Notes: generated by a model from the letters alone, not told the origin. A stretch of 64,000 nucleotides of DNA from Vibrio salinus (GCF_021272385.1 NZ_JAJSDZ010000010.1:186001-250000), one strand, 5' to 3'; positions 9,201-18,262 are shown, counted from the first letter of the stretch. Translations and numbers: made by a program.

Positions 9201-9705
9201 GTCTCTTGACACCTTACCGACAGGAGAAGATGGTCTGATACTGGTCGGCGGCGCTCAAATCATGAAAGGCTACCTGAATGAACCGGAAAAAACAGACTCG
9301 GTTCTGGTCAATATGGATGGCATGCTCTGGTATAAGACCGGCGATAAAGGCCACATCGATAATGATGGCTACTTAACCATTGTTGACCGTTATTCCCGCT
9401 TTGCCAAACTAGGAGGAGAAATGGTCAGTTTGGGTGCTGTTGAGCAAACAGCCAGAGAACTTTTGGGCGAAGACGATTTAGGGCTAGTTGCGGTGAATCT
9501 GCCAGATGAAAAGAAAGGTGAACAAATTGTTTTACTGGTTGAAAGCCAACAGGAACCATCCAGACTCAAGCAAATACTTAAAAAGAACGGGATGCCAAAT
9601 TTAATGATCCCTAGTCAAATTTTTAATATAGAAAAAATCCCCTTACTCGGAAGCGGAAAAGTTGATTTCTCTCTTGCAAAAAAACTGGCATATCAATATA
9701 TCTGA
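6256..9705 (+). CDS. aas: Fused LplT-Aas: lysophospholipid flippase, acyltransferase and acyl-ACP synthetase
   Basis: 1149 residues in three modules. Residues 1-410: an MFS transporter of the LplT type with about 12 membrane segments. About 430-620: a PlsC/LPLAT acyltransferase with the catalytic HX4D motif (H454-D459 in NHISWIDW) and FPEGR at 522-526. About 640-1149: an AMP-forming acyl-ACP synthetase with the nucleotide loop SSGSEGEPKG (794-803) and GYGTTETTP. Together they would flip lysophosphatidylethanolamine inward, activate a fatty acid on ACP and re-acylate it. In E. coli LplT and Aas are separate proteins; the fusion is a known arrangement in other gammaproteobacteria. A terminator follows at 9718. 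Confidence 0.93.
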   Translation: MNTLLQKRGFLAFLSVAFINAFVDLGHKIIIQNTLFKSFSGNEQVVLMAIVNAFILLPFVLLFTPSGYFADRYSKTKVMKISAMASVLITSLITVCYYTGQFYYAFALTLVLSMQSAIYSPAKYGYIRELVGSENLSSANGWVQSLSMIAILAGSAAFSALFEFALPEANHYVPSEVIRHVSYLGWFLIAGSLLESFLAFRLPDNTQNHQTGSFDWENYLTGKTLTNNLKLLFKEKTLWQPVIGLTLFLAICQVMIATFPSYAKTTLLIDNTFTIQCIIAMAIIGLMLGSYFAASHSVKHINLSLIPAGAIMVCIALFFLPLTHSLTLLAGLFFMVGFGGSLMLVPLNALIQFHAGEAHLGKILAGNNFIQNIGMLLFLAMTVAFATTKMSVTTILWGIFVMSAIVAILTVVTMPQVFIRTILSRLVGFKYRLKILGFEHLPESGKGTLLLGNHISWIDWAIIQMSVPRHVYFVMDRTIYQRWYLKWFFDLFKVIPISPGQSKQALAQITSLLNQGETVCLFPEGRISHLGQLGEFKKGFERACRQAEGVIIPFYLRGMWGSKFSRSSEKLHKLRRSGIKRDITIAFGPSMDIHSTAAEVKQKVFEMSVSTWNDYADTLDTLPRTFIKTAKAKPAKWAVVDSNGKPVTHHRFLAGCLITRKHIKSMPGENIGLLLPTTSAGLMANIAAMMTGKTVVNINYTSSVDAIMAARNKAQIQSILTSRKFIEKLEKRGINCAEILDNTQVLYLEDMAGTISKGQKLRAFLTTWLLPARLLQSLFCPRKNRNENAAILFSSGSEGEPKGVVLTHKNIMANLRQVSDVLNVRENDRVMATLPLFHAFGLTVTGMLPLMEGIPVICHPDPTDGFNIAKAVAKYEATFMCATSTFLRMYQRNKKIKPLMLNSLRVIVSGAEKLDKAVKEAFQAKFMVPVLEGYGTTETTPVASVNLPGHFARKQNCIQEATKEGTVGLALPGTTFRIVDPVSLDTLPTGEDGLILVGGAQIMKGYLNEPEKTDSVLVNMDGMLWYKTGDKGHIDNDGYLTIVDRYSRFAKLGGEMVSLGAVEQTARELLGEDDLGLVAVNLPDEKKGEQIVLLVESQQEPSRLKQILKKNGMPNLMIPSQIFNIEKIPLLGSGKVDFSLAKKLAYQYI

Positions 9706-9717
9706 AGAAAATGATAA

Positions 9718-9748
9718 AGAGGATGCATTATACTGCATCCTCTATTTT
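9718..9748 (+). terminator. Rho-independent terminator of aas
   Basis: AGAGGATGCA (9718-9727) pairs perfectly with TGCATCCTCT (9734-9743) around a 6-base loop and is followed by ATTTT. It lies 13 bases after the aas stop codon. Confidence 0.8.
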
Positions 9749-9790
9749 CACCCGAAACGTCAATGCTGTAACATTGTCAAAACTAATGGT

Positions 9791-10089
9791 ATGAGACCTA
9801 ATCAATCAATCGCCTCCATCGCAAAACGCCTGAAGAGCACATTTGCCGGTACCGAAATGGATTTACATATCAGAAGAAAAATATTGACAACATTGTCATT
9901 GCTGGAATTGTAATCAACATGGGCGTAGAATCAGCAGTTCGCTACGGTTGGGAATTTAAGTATAATATGATTGTTGTTGAATTTGCCTGCTCAGTTCTAA
10001 ACACCAAGCGGCACCAAAGTACTTTTACTCACCTATTTTCTGAAATATCACGGGTAACCCAAACTCACAATCTGCTCTTAGAGTTATGA
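9791..10089 (+). pseudogene. Remnant of an isochorismatase-family cysteine hydrolase
   Basis: Only about the last 95 residues of the family remain, in two frames. From 9791 one frame reads IAKRLKSTFAGTEMDLHIRRK, matching the family's SAFAGTDL stretch. After a frameshift near the A-run at about 9875-9880 the other frame continues NIDNIVIAGIVINMGVESAV, then RYGWEF, VVEFACS and a stop at 10087-10089. This is the VxGxxxNxCVESTARDA and VVEDAC region of isochorismatase-like hydrolases, except that the nucleophile position reads M-G-V-E-S, so the catalytic cysteine is missing as well. The N-terminal catalytic part is absent. A degraded gene, recognised from translation only. Confidence 0.65.
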
Positions 10090-10117
10090 CCCCAACACCA
10101 CTGATGTTAATATTTGT

Positions 10118-11167
10118 ATGAATGCTGTCACAACCTGTAAATGGATAGGATTAACGCTTTTTTCCCTTATCAACGTTATTATTCTGGAACAATTTAAACT
10201 ACCGGCAGCATTGATGCTCGGCCCAATGATAGCTGCACTGACATTAGCATCGTCCGGTTTAAAATTTCGCTTAAACCGGCGGGTATTCGCTCTGGCGCAA
10301 GGTTTTGTTGGCATGATGATCATGGAACATTTACCGACCCATGCCTGGCAGGCATTTGTTCATCAATGGCCAATTTTTTTATTCGGAACACTATCAACAT
10401 TACTGGTATCTGCCATCGTCAGCTGGTATGTCGCTCATGCGAAACGGTTTCCCGGCTCAACAGCCGTATGGGGAATATCACCCGGAGCAGCCAGTGCCAT
10501 GACCCTGATGAGCGAAGGATACGGCGCAGATATGAGAATTGTTGCCTTTATGCAATACAGCCGTGTCGTCTGTTGTGCTTTAGCTACAATGTTTGTAGCC
10601 CGGGTTGCAGCAAACGCAACCGAGACCGGGCAGCCGATAATTGATTGGTTAGCGCTTCCTCTGAATCTGGATATCCTGATCAAAACCCTACTCATCCTTA
10701 CCGGTGTTTACATCGGAAAACGGTTTGCATTACCCGGAGGTGCTTTAATTACTCCCATGGTACTCGGATTTGTATTCAATCTTATTCATCCTATCCCTAC
10801 GCCACTTCCGATGACTGTACTTACGCTCGCTTACGCATTGCTTGGCTGGGGAATTGGTTTTCGTTTCACCAAAGAAGTCCTCCGGCACGTATTACATTTA
10901 TTGCCAATCATCTTTTCCTCAATTTTTGTATTACTGACAGCGAATGTCATTCTGGCTTATATCATTACTCTGCTTGTTGATGTCAGCTTCATCTCTGCAT
11001 TTCTGGCAACCAGCCCGGGAGGTGTCGATTCCGTTGCCATTATTTCTACCTCGGTTAATGCGAATGTTCCTTTTGTCATGGCAATGCAACTAGCCCGCTT
11101 TTTTGCTGTCATGAGTCTGGGGCCTCTGATTGCCCGTTGGATATCGATGAAATACATTCTTCATTAA
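10118..11167 (+). CDS. AbrB-family integral membrane protein (PF05145 type)
   Basis: 349 residues with about ten membrane segments in two repeats. Each repeat begins with the family pattern: KLPAALMLGPMIAALTL near residue 28 and ALPGGALITPMVLGFVF near residue 205. FPGSTAVWGISPGAASAM and the matching SPGGVDSVAIISTS are the conserved repeat ends, and the family's GADMRIVAFMQYSRV is present. Annotation pipelines often call such proteins AbrB family transcriptional regulator or ammonia monooxygenase, but they are membrane proteins of unproven, probably transport, function. No ribosome binding site is obvious before the ATG at 10118, so the start is uncertain. It follows the hydrolase remnant. Confidence 0.8.
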   Translation: MNAVTTCKWIGLTLFSLINVIILEQFKLPAALMLGPMIAALTLASSGLKFRLNRRVFALAQGFVGMMIMEHLPTHAWQAFVHQWPIFLFGTLSTLLVSAIVSWYVAHAKRFPGSTAVWGISPGAASAMTLMSEGYGADMRIVAFMQYSRVVCCALATMFVARVAANATETGQPIIDWLALPLNLDILIKTLLILTGVYIGKRFALPGGALITPMVLGFVFNLIHPIPTPLPMTVLTLAYALLGWGIGFRFTKEVLRHVLHLLPIIFSSIFVLLTANVILAYIITLLVDVSFISAFLATSPGGVDSVAIISTSVNANVPFVMAMQLARFFAVMSLGPLIARWISMKYILH

Positions 11168-11241
11168 AAAATGACACCAAGGACTTAACATCCATTTGCC
11201 GGAAAACCGGCCTTGAAAATCTATTTTATTTCAACGCATCT

Positions 11242-11257
11242 TGTGACATTCGTAACA
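11242..11257 (+). promoter_or_regulatory. CRP-like site upstream of rbsDACBKR
   Basis: TGTGACATTCGTAACA matches the CRP half-site TGTGA exactly and the second half (TCACA) at three or four positions, with the correct 6-base spacer. It lies about 100 bp before the repressor operator, consistent with catabolite control of ribose use. Confidence 0.45.
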
Positions 11258-11344
11258 TATTTAAGAATACAATTATTAAGAAAAAGATCTTTTTCACATA
11301 TTCCGTCAACTTAAATAGCCAATTAATATTCTTTCAAAGATTAT

Positions 11345-11364
11345 TCATCGAAACGTTTCGATGA
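11345..11364. promoter_or_regulatory. RbsR operator
   Basis: TCATCGAAACGTTTCGATGA is a perfect 20-bp palindrome with the central AAACGTTT of LacI-family operators. It closely resembles the E. coli RbsR site and sits 75 bp before rbsD. The cognate repressor is encoded at the end of the same operon (16368-17372). Confidence 0.85.
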
Positions 11365-11438
11365 GTTTTCCGATCACAACGTTCATACCACAAAATAACG
11401 GTTGTGAGACTGATTCTTTGTAATTTAAGGTGACGACA

Positions 11439-11858
11439 ATGAAAAAAGGCACATTATTAAACTCTGAAGTTTCCCACCTCATTTCCCGGCTTGGTCACAC
11501 AGATGAAATCACAATTTCTGATGCCGGTCTTCCTGTTCCGGATAATGTTCAGAGAATTGATTTGGCCTTATGTCATGGAGTACCGGACTTCATCCGCACG
11601 GTTCAGACCATTATGACTGAGATGAAAGTTGAGGCCATTGTTTTGGCTCGGGAATTCAAAGAAGTCAGCCCAGAACACCATGAACTATTAATGAATGTCA
11701 TTGATAGCGAAGAAAAACGAACCGGTGAAGCGATTGATATCAGCTATGTCTCCCACGAAGAATTCAAACAATTAACGCAAAGCAGTAAAGCGATTGTAAG
11801 AACAGGAGAATTCACCGCTTACGCAAACGTAATCTTCAAGTCCGGCGTTGTATTTTAA
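11439..11858 (+). CDS. rbsD: D-ribose pyranase
   Basis: 139 residues, the exact length of E. coli RbsD. It interconverts beta-pyranose and beta-furanose ribose so that ribokinase receives the furanose. Family sequence is visible throughout: MKKGTLLNSEVSHLISRLGHTDEI at the start with the active-site histidine, DAGLPVP, and the C-terminal TGEFTAYANVIFKSGVVF. A GTG nine bases earlier in frame is less likely because AAGG sits correctly for the ATG at 11439. First gene of the ribose operon, 32 bp ahead of rbsA. Confidence 0.97.
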   Translation: MKKGTLLNSEVSHLISRLGHTDEITISDAGLPVPDNVQRIDLALCHGVPDFIRTVQTIMTEMKVEAIVLAREFKEVSPEHHELLMNVIDSEEKRTGEAIDISYVSHEEFKQLTQSSKAIVRTGEFTAYANVIFKSGVVF

Positions 11859-11890
11859 ATGCGCCGGAGATGTTGTATTGAGGAAATTCT

Positions 11891-13396
11891 ATGACTCAGC
11901 CAATTTTACAGCTTAATGCTATTGATAAGGCCTTTCCCGGCGTAAAAGCACTAGATAACGCGTGCTTAAATGTTTATCCGGGCCGGGTAATGGCTCTGAT
12001 GGGAGAAAATGGTGCCGGCAAATCAACACTGATGAAAGTACTGACCGGCATTTATGAACTGGATTCCGGCAGTATTCAATATCAGGGACAACCAGTGAAA
12101 TTCCGTGGAACCCGGGACTCACAGGAAGCCGGTATCAGTATTATCCACCAGGAACTTAATTTAATTCCTGAACTCACCATTGCTGAAAACATCTTCCTCG
12201 GACGAGAATTTGTCAATGGACTGGGAAAAATTCAGTGGAAAACTATGTACCAGGAAGCCAACAAATTACTGGCCCGGTTGAATGTCAGACACAGTTCCAA
12301 TGAATTACTTGGCAGCTTAAGTCTCGGTGAGCAGCAAATGGTTGAAATCGCTAAAGCGCTCTCTTTTGATGCCAAAGTGATTATCATGGATGAGCCGACA
12401 GATGCACTGACCGATACCGAAACTCAGTCCTTATTTAGTGTCATCAATGAACTCCGGTCTCAGGGGCATGGCATTGTTTATATTTCTCACCGGCTAAAAG
12501 AAATTTTCGAAATCTGTGATGATATCACCGTCCTGCGGGATGGACGCTTTATCTCAGAATGTAAGGTAACCGACACTGATGAAGACGGTCTTATAGAAAT
12601 GATGGTAGGACGGAAACTGGAAGAACAATATCCAAGAGTTGAAATTGAAAAAGGCCCGGTCAGTCTGGAAGTCATGAACTTATCCGGTTCCGGCGTTCAT
12701 GACGTGAGCTTTAAATTACATCAGGGTGAAATTTTAGGTGTATCCGGGTTAATGGGAGCAGGCCGGACCGAACTGATGAAAGTGATATATGGTGCCCTTC
12801 ACCGGGATCAGGGTGAAGTCATCATTAATAATAAACCCATTTCACCCAAAAGCCCCAAAGATGGTTTATCGGAAGGCATCGCCTACATTTCTGAAGACCG
12901 GAAAGGTGACGGACTGGTACTTGGATTATCGGTAAAAGAAAACATGTCTTTATGCGCTTTAACCCAGCTATCGAAAGGATTACAGATTCAGCACAACACA
13001 GAAGCCACCGCTGTCGAAGATTTTATCGAACTCTTCAACATAAAAACCCCCGGACGGGAGCAGATTATCGGTAACCTGTCAGGTGGCAACCAGCAAAAAG
13101 TAGCCATTGCCAAAGGGTTAATGACCCGGCCTAAAGTGCTTATTCTGGATGAACCCACCCGAGGGGTCGATGTCGGGGCAAAAAAAGAAATCTACCACTT
13201 AATTAATCAATTTAAATCCGAGGGAATGAGCATCATCCTCGTTTCTTCCGAAATGGCAGAAGTATTAGGTATGAGTGATCGAATTTTAGTCATGCATGAA
13301 GGCCGGATCACGGGCGAATTTAGCGCTCACGACGCCAATCAGGAAAAAATTATGGCCTGTGCTGTAGGCAAACAAGCAAATGAGGTAGCCGCATGA
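11891..13396 (+). CDS. rbsA: Ribose ABC transporter ATP-binding protein
   Basis: 501 residues with two ABC domains, as in sugar importers of the RbsA/MglA class. The first has Walker [10 protein letters not shown] (about residue 38), signature LSLGEQQ and Walker [12 protein letters not shown]. The second has the usual degenerate Walker A (GLMGAGRTE), signature [15 protein letters not shown] and Walker [15 protein letters not shown]. It powers ribose import with RbsC and RbsB. Its stop overlaps the rbsC start by 4 bp (ATGA), indicating translational coupling. AGGAA precedes the ATG. Confidence 0.97.
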   Translation: MTQPILQLNAIDKAFPGVKALDNACLNVYPGRVMALMGENGAGKSTLMKVLTGIYELDSGSIQYQGQPVKFRGTRDSQEAGISIIHQELNLIPELTIAENIFLGREFVNGLGKIQWKTMYQEANKLLARLNVRHSSNELLGSLSLGEQQMVEIAKALSFDAKVIIMDEPTDALTDTETQSLFSVINELRSQGHGIVYISHRLKEIFEICDDITVLRDGRFISECKVTDTDEDGLIEMMVGRKLEEQYPRVEIEKGPVSLEVMNLSGSGVHDVSFKLHQGEILGVSGLMGAGRTELMKVIYGALHRDQGEVIINNKPISPKSPKDGLSEGIAYISEDRKGDGLVLGLSVKENMSLCALTQLSKGLQIQHNTEATAVEDFIELFNIKTPGREQIIGNLSGGNQQKVAIAKGLMTRPKVLILDEPTRGVDVGAKKEIYHLINQFKSEGMSIILVSSEMAEVLGMSDRILVMHEGRITGEFSAHDANQEKIMACAVGKQANEVAA

Positions 13397-14376
13397 GTAC
13401 AAAATCCGTCAACACAAGCGACGCTCTGAACGAAAAGAAACTGTTTAGCAAAGAGTGGTTAATAGAACAAAAATCACTTATTGCTTTGTTATTTCTTATT
13501 GTTGTCGTTTCATTTTTAAATGAGAATTTTTTTACGGTTGACAACATTCTCAACATTTTAAGACAAACATCCGTTAATGCCATTATTGCCGTTGGTATGA
13601 CGTTGGTTATTTTAACGGCCGGTATTGACCTTAGTGTCGGTTCCGTTCTGGCATTGTGTGGCGCTTTTGCTGCAACGATGGTTCAGATGGAATGGCCTGT
13701 TTTTATAACCCTGATCATTACGTTGGCTGCCGGAGCAGTTTTAGGGGGAATTAGTGGCCTTGCCATTGCTAAGGGCAAAGTTCAGCCCTTTATCGCAACG
13801 TTAGTCACAATGACACTATTGCGTGGTGTCACCATGGTTTATACCGATGGGCGTCCTATCTCTACCGGATTTACCGATGCCGCAGATGCTTTTGCCTGGT
13901 TCGGTACCGGATATCTTTTTGGCATCCCCGTTCCTGTCTGGTTAATGGCAATAGTTTTTGTCGGTGCTTGGTATCTTCTGAATCATACCCGTTTTGGTCG
14001 TTATGTATACGCCCTTGGTGGTAATGAATCGGCAACCCGACTGTCTGGTATTAATGTTGATCGGGTCAAACTCGGTGTCTACGCCATTGGTGGATTCATG
14101 TCTGCACTGGCCGGAATTGTTGTCACATCAAGATTATCGTCTGCGCAGCCAACGGCGGGTATGGGCTATGAGCTCGATGCAATTGCAGCCGTTGTGGTCG
14201 GTGGAACCAGCTTGATGGGAGGTAAAGGTAAAATTACCGGGACACTCATTGGTGCGTTGATCATTGGTTTCCTGAACAACGCATTAAACCTTCTGGATGT
14301 AACATCCTACTACCAGATGATCGCAAAGGCTTTAGTCATTTTCCTTGCAGTACTGGTAGACAACAAAAACAAATAA
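13393..14376 (+). CDS. rbsC: Ribose ABC transporter permease
   Basis: 327 residues, eight to ten membrane segments, BPD_transp_2 family. Recognisable segments are [35 protein letters not shown] and the cytoplasmic coupling region [21 protein letters not shown], followed by [19 protein letters not shown]. It forms the channel of the ribose importer in the inner membrane. The hydrophilic first 25 residues precede the first membrane segment. Its start overlaps the end of rbsA. Confidence 0.97.
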   Translation: MSTKSVNTSDALNEKKLFSKEWLIEQKSLIALLFLIVVVSFLNENFFTVDNILNILRQTSVNAIIAVGMTLVILTAGIDLSVGSVLALCGAFAATMVQMEWPVFITLIITLAAGAVLGGISGLAIAKGKVQPFIATLVTMTLLRGVTMVYTDGRPISTGFTDAADAFAWFGTGYLFGIPVPVWLMAIVFVGAWYLLNHTRFGRYVYALGGNESATRLSGINVDRVKLGVYAIGGFMSALAGIVVTSRLSSAQPTAGMGYELDAIAAVVVGGTSLMGGKGKITGTLIGALIIGFLNNALNLLDVTSYYQMIAKALVIFLAVLVDNKNK

Positions 14377-14429
14377 CGTTGATTAACCCATATAACTTAA
14401 TGGCTTACCCCTTCAATGAGGAATAAACG

Positions 14430-15311
14430 ATGAAAAAAATTGCCACAATCATGTCTGCTGCTCTATTAGCATCCACCATGTCGGTAACAGCGAAAGCACA
14501 AGACACCATTGCGATTGTTCTATCAACTTTGAATAACCCATTTTTTGTCTCAATGAAAGATGGTGCCGAAGCCAAAGCCAAAGAACTCGGCTATAAACTG
14601 ATCGTTCTGGATTCTCAGAATGACCCAAGTAAAGAGCTGTCTAACGTTGAAGACTTAACTGTACGTGGTGTAAAAGCGATTCTGATCAACCCAACAGATT
14701 CAGATGCGGTTTCCAATGCAATCCGTATTGCCAACCAGACCAAAACACCGGTCATCACGCTTGACCGTGGCACAAACCGCGGCAAAGTCGTCAGCCACAT
14801 TGCATCCGACAACGTTGCCGGTGGTGAAATGGCAGGCAAATTCATTATTGACCATGTCGCACCAAATGCAAAAGTGATTCAACTGGAAGGTATTGCCGGT
14901 ACCTCTGCAGCCCGCGAACGCGGCAAAGGATTTATGCAGGCAGTGGACAACAGCAAATTACAGCTTCTTGCCAGCCAACCTGCAGATTTTGACCGTACAA
15001 AAGGTCTGAATGTCATGGAAAACCTACTGGCAGCTAATCCGGATGTTCAGGCGGTGTTTGCACAGAATGATGAAATGGCGCTTGGCGCACTTCGTGCCGT
15101 ACAGGCTTCCGGTAAAAAAATTACTATCGTCGGCTTTGATGGTACAGATGACGGCATTAAAGCGGTTAACCGCGGAAAAATGGCAGCTACAATCGCCCAG
15201 CAGCCAGAATTAATCGGTGCATTGGGTGTTGAAACTGCCGACAAAGTTCTGAAAGGTGAAGCTGTACAGAAAAACATTCCTGTTCCACTGAAAATCGTAA
15301 CTAAGCAATAA
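14430..15311 (+). CDS. rbsB: Periplasmic ribose-binding protein
   Basis: 293 residues with a clear Sec signal peptide ([19 protein letters not shown], cleavage after AKA) and a type I periplasmic binding fold. Conserved stretches include [65 protein letters not shown] and VGFDGTDDG. These contain the sugar-contacting Phe, Arg, Asn and Asp residues of RbsB. It feeds ribose to RbsAC and may also present ribose to a chemoreceptor. A strong hairpin follows at 15319, probably lowering expression of rbsKR relative to rbsB. Confidence 0.97.
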   Translation: MKKIATIMSAALLASTMSVTAKAQDTIAIVLSTLNNPFFVSMKDGAEAKAKELGYKLIVLDSQNDPSKELSNVEDLTVRGVKAILINPTDSDAVSNAIRIANQTKTPVITLDRGTNRGKVVSHIASDNVAGGEMAGKFIIDHVAPNAKVIQLEGIAGTSAARERGKGFMQAVDNSKLQLLASQPADFDRTKGLNVMENLLAANPDVQAVFAQNDEMALGALRAVQASGKKITIVGFDGTDDGIKAVNRGKMAATIAQQPELIGALGVETADKVLKGEAVQKNIPVPLKIVTKQ

Positions 15312-15318
15312 CACAATC

Positions 15319-15370
15319 TCTCCACTGTCCGGCAATCATTTCCGGACAGTGGAGATAGTTTTATTTTTTA
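15319..15370 (+). terminator. Intra-operon hairpin/attenuator between rbsB and rbsK
   Basis: TCTCCACTGTCCGG (15319-15332) pairs perfectly with 15342-15355, then TAGTTTTATTTTTTATT. It has the form of a rho-independent terminator inside the operon. Because rbsK and rbsR follow with no other clear promoter, it more likely attenuates or protects the upstream mRNA. Confidence 0.7.
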
Positions 15371-15403
15371 TTCTTCTTCAGAAAAGAAAAAAATAAAACT
15401 ATC
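15354..15403 (+). repeat. Second inverted repeat in the rbsB-rbsK gap
   Basis: GATAGTTTTATTTTTT at 15354-15369 is complementary to AAAAAATAAAACTATC at 15388-15403, an AU-rich 16-bp stem just after, and sharing two bases with, the GC-rich hairpin. Confidence 0.6.
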
Positions 15404-15440
15404 TTACCTGCGACAATTGCGACAATAAGGTTAAAAAGCT

Positions 15441-16358
15441 ATGAATAAACTCGCTGTACTCGGTAGCGTTAATGCAGATCATGTCTTGCAAATTCCAACT
15501 TTTCCTAAACCTGGAGAAACTCTGACCGGTCACAATTATACTGTAATTCCTGGAGGAAAAGGAGCCAATCAGGCGGTGGCCGCAGCCCGTTTAGGTACCC
15601 CCACATCCTTTATTGCAGCAGTAGGTGACGATGCTTTTGGCATCAACATACGTCAGGACTTCGCAAAAGATGGCATTAATACCGAAGCCGTCAATATCAT
15701 CGAAAACTGTCCGACCGGTATTGCAATGATTCAGGTTTCAGAAGATGGTGAAAACTGCATCTGTTTGTCTCCTGAGGCTAATAACAGATTAGATCCGGAT
15801 CTGGTAAAGAAAAGTGCCCATCTGATTGAAAAGGCAGAACATCTTCTGATGCAACTGGAAACGCCTCTGGATGGTGTCCGTTTTGCCGCCAATGTAGCAA
15901 AATCTGCTAATACAAAAGTTATTTTGAACCCGGCACCGGCCAAACCTCTGCCGGATGACCTTCTTTCCCTGGTAGACATCATTACACCCAATGAGACAGA
16001 GGCAGAGATTTTAACGGGGATAAAAGTCACCGACGAAGAATCTGCACAGAAAGCCGCGAACCAACTGCATGACAAAGGCATTGAAATGGTACTGATTACA
16101 TTAGGTGCCAAAGGCGTTTGGCTGAGTACAGACAGTGAACAGCACATTGTTTCAGGTTTTAAAGTTCACGCGGTCGATACCACAGCGGCAGGCGATACCT
16201 TTAATGGTGCATTTGTCACTGGTTTACTGGAAAGTAAAAGCCTTCAGGAATCGATTCGCTTTGCTCATGCTGCTGCGGCTTTGTCAGTCACCAAACACGG
16301 AGCACAAACGTCGATCCCTACCCGGGAAGAAGTCGATCGTTTTCTCTCTGAACATTAG
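15441..16358 (+). CDS. rbsK: Ribokinase
   Basis: 305 residues of the PfkB family, phosphorylating ribose to ribose 5-phosphate with ATP. Both PfkB signatures are present: GGKGANQAVAAARLG near residue 40 and DTTAAGDTFNGAFV near 250, containing the catalytic aspartate and anion hole. MNKLAVLGSVNADHVLQI carries the substrate-binding N-x-D. AAGG lies upstream of the ATG at a slightly long distance. It lies after the intra-operon hairpins and 9 bp before rbsR. Confidence 0.97.
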   Translation: MNKLAVLGSVNADHVLQIPTFPKPGETLTGHNYTVIPGGKGANQAVAAARLGTPTSFIAAVGDDAFGINIRQDFAKDGINTEAVNIIENCPTGIAMIQVSEDGENCICLSPEANNRLDPDLVKKSAHLIEKAEHLLMQLETPLDGVRFAANVAKSANTKVILNPAPAKPLPDDLLSLVDIITPNETEAEILTGIKVTDEESAQKAANQLHDKGIEMVLITLGAKGVWLSTDSEQHIVSGFKVHAVDTTAAGDTFNGAFVTGLLESKSLQESIRFAHAAAALSVTKHGAQTSIPTREEVDRFLSEH

Positions 16359-16367
16359 GAGAATAGC

Positions 16368-17372
16368 ATGGCAACCATGAAAGACATTGCAAGGATAGCC
16401 GGAGTATCCACCTCAACGGTTAGCCATGTTATCAATAAATCCCGTTTTGTCAGTGATGAGATATCCAGCCGGGTTCTGAAGGTAGCCAAAGAACTGAACT
16501 ATGCACCTTCAGCACTGGCCCGAAGCCTTAAGGTGAACAGAACTCATACGTTCGGTATGCTGATGACGTCATCAACTAACCCATTTTTTGGAGAAGTGGT
16601 GAAAGGTGTTGAGCGTAACTGTTATCAAAAAGGATATCATCTTATTTTATGCAATACTGAAGATGATCATGTCAGGATGAAGACATCCATCGATACTCTA
16701 TTACAAAAACGGGTCGACGGACTGATATTAATGTGCCCTTCCTTCACCGATAATGAGCTGGAACTGTTAAAACGGTATCCGGATATTCCCACTGTTATTA
16801 TGGACTGGGGGCCGATTCCATTCTCCTGTGACAAAATACAAGACAACTCACTGCGTGGCGGCTATATCGCCACAAAATATCTGATTAATTCCGGCCACAA
16901 ATCTATCGGTTGTATTACTGGCCCTCTTAATCACCACCAGGCCAGAGTTCGCGATCAGGGATTTCAGAAAGCCATGCAAGACGCAGGGCTGCCGGTAAAT
17001 CAGAACTGGATCGCTCACGGCGATTTTTTCTGTCAGGGTGGCTACGATGCGTTTAAAACGTTAGTCAGACAACCCGACTTACCAACAGCGCTGTTTGTCT
17101 GTAATGATATGATGGCAATGGGGGTTATTAAAGCCGCCCATGAGCTGAATATTAAAATTCCGGAAGACATTTCCATCATAGGGTATGACGATATCCACAT
17201 TGCCAATTTTATGACTCCGCCTCTGACCACGATCCACCAGCCTAAATACCGGCTGGGCCAGGCAGCGGTAGAAACACTGATAAAAAGGCTGAGTACACCC
17301 GGCCTGCCGGATACCATCATTGAACTGGAACCCACATTAATCGAAAGAAATACCGTCCGGAAGTTAACTTAG
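16368..17372 (+). CDS. rbsR: Ribose operon repressor, LacI family
   Basis: 334 residues. The N-terminal LacI helix-turn-helix and hinge (MKDIARIAGVSTSTVSHVIN, then NYAPSALARSLK) is followed by a periplasmic-binding-protein-like effector domain with SSTNPFFGEVVKGVE, FVCNDMMAMGVIKAA and IGYDDIHIANFMTPPLTTI. By position it represses rbsDACBKR through the operator at 11345-11364 and is released by ribose. The MKD start at codon 4 is an alternative; AGGAG precedes the first ATG. It ends 14 bp before the convergent yedI. Confidence 0.95.
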   Translation: MATMKDIARIAGVSTSTVSHVINKSRFVSDEISSRVLKVAKELNYAPSALARSLKVNRTHTFGMLMTSSTNPFFGEVVKGVERNCYQKGYHLILCNTEDDHVRMKTSIDTLLQKRVDGLILMCPSFTDNELELLKRYPDIPTVIMDWGPIPFSCDKIQDNSLRGGYIATKYLINSGHKSIGCITGPLNHHQARVRDQGFQKAMQDAGLPVNQNWIAHGDFFCQGGYDAFKTLVRQPDLPTALFVCNDMMAMGVIKAAHELNIKIPEDISIIGYDDIHIANFMTPPLTTIHQPKYRLGQAAVETLIKRLSTPGLPDTIIELEPTLIERNTVRKLT

Positions 17373-17386
17373 AAAAGGCAGACAAC

Positions 17387-18262
17387 CTAGGATCTGTATC
17401 TTTTAACCAGAGAAGCCAGCAATGCCAGAATCAAACCGGCAATGACCCCAAATACACCCCGTAAAACGTAAGAAAGCGTATAATCGAAATATCCCGGCAC
17501 ATCGGACAACACACTTTCTGTTACGTGGCGCAGAACCGGGGTATGTTCCACAACCATCCCTCCACCAACCAGAAACATCGCGGCAGTACCGACAACCGTC
17601 AGAACACTCATCAGTTTCGGTGCTAATGTCATCAACTGCTGTCCGGTATAATGAAAAAAGCCTTTCCCTTCGGAGTATTTTTCCAGAAAAAATCCCAAAT
17701 CATCAAGCTTAACAATACCGGCAACGATGCCGTAAACCCCGGCAGTCATCACCACCGCCACCACCGACAAAACCACAATCTGATTTAAAACCGGCTGATG
17801 CTGAACCGTTCCTAAAGCAATAACAATAATTTCTGCCGAGAGAATAAAGTCGGTCCGGATTGCCCCCTGAATTTTCTGATTTTCCACTTCATCATCTGAA
17901 GTATCATCTGTTTCCGCCACCGTCTCAGAACTCTGCACATTCGCAACGGCAAGAAAACTGTCGAATACCTTTTCCGCGCCTTCAAAGCACAGATACAGGC
18001 CCCCAATCATCAGGAGAGGAATGATAACCCAGGGTAAAAAAGTACTAAACAACAGGGCCAGAGGAACCAATATGGCCTTATTTCGTAATGAACCTTTAGC
18101 AACAGCCCATATAACCGGAAGTTCTCTTTCTGCTGCCATGCCCGTAACCTGCTGAGCATTCAGTGCCAGATCATCCCCTAACACGCCAGCGGTTTTCTTT
18201 GCTGCTATTTTTGTCAGCACAGCGATATCATCCAAAAGAGTAAGTAAGCTGGCTCCGGCCAT
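17387..18262 (-). CDS. yedI: DUF808 family inner membrane protein (YedI-like)
   Basis: 291 residues from the chosen start MAGASLLTLLDDIAVLTKIA, which is the conserved start of DUF808/YedI proteins. In-frame codons upstream to 18298 are probably not translated. It has several membrane segments, a charged insertion rich in Asp/Glu (about residues 125-140), and a C-terminal pair of helices ending LALLASLVKRYRS. The function is unknown in E. coli as well. It is convergent with rbsR and divergent from the PEBP-like gene, with a 13-bp inverted repeat in the shared upstream region. Confidence 0.85.
   Translation of the reverse strand: MAGASLLTLLDDIAVLTKIAAKKTAGVLGDDLALNAQQVTGMAAERELPVIWAVAKGSLRNKAILVPLALLFSTFLPWVIIPLLMIGGLYLCFEGAEKVFDSFLAVANVQSSETVAETDDTSDDEVENQKIQGAIRTDFILSAEIIVIALGTVQHQPVLNQIVVLSVVAVVMTAGVYGIVAGIVKLDDLGFFLEKYSEGKGFFHYTGQQLMTLAPKLMSVLTVVGTAAMFLVGGGMVVEHTPVLRHVTESVLSDVPGYFDYTLSYVLRGVFGVIAGLILALLASLVKRYRS

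Noticed and set aside
9662-9913. 83-codon frame overlapping the end of aas
   Set aside because: Its first part is an out-of-frame reading of aas and its terminator; only the part from 9791 is meaningful, as the first half of the hydrolase remnant.
15731-16147. 138-codon open frame antisense to rbsK
   Set aside because: Serine/arginine-rich shadow of the ribokinase gene with no independent evidence.
17388-17404. TAGGATCTGTATCTTTT, slightly like the MITE end
   Set aside because: It overlaps the yedI stop region, has several mismatches and no opposite end.
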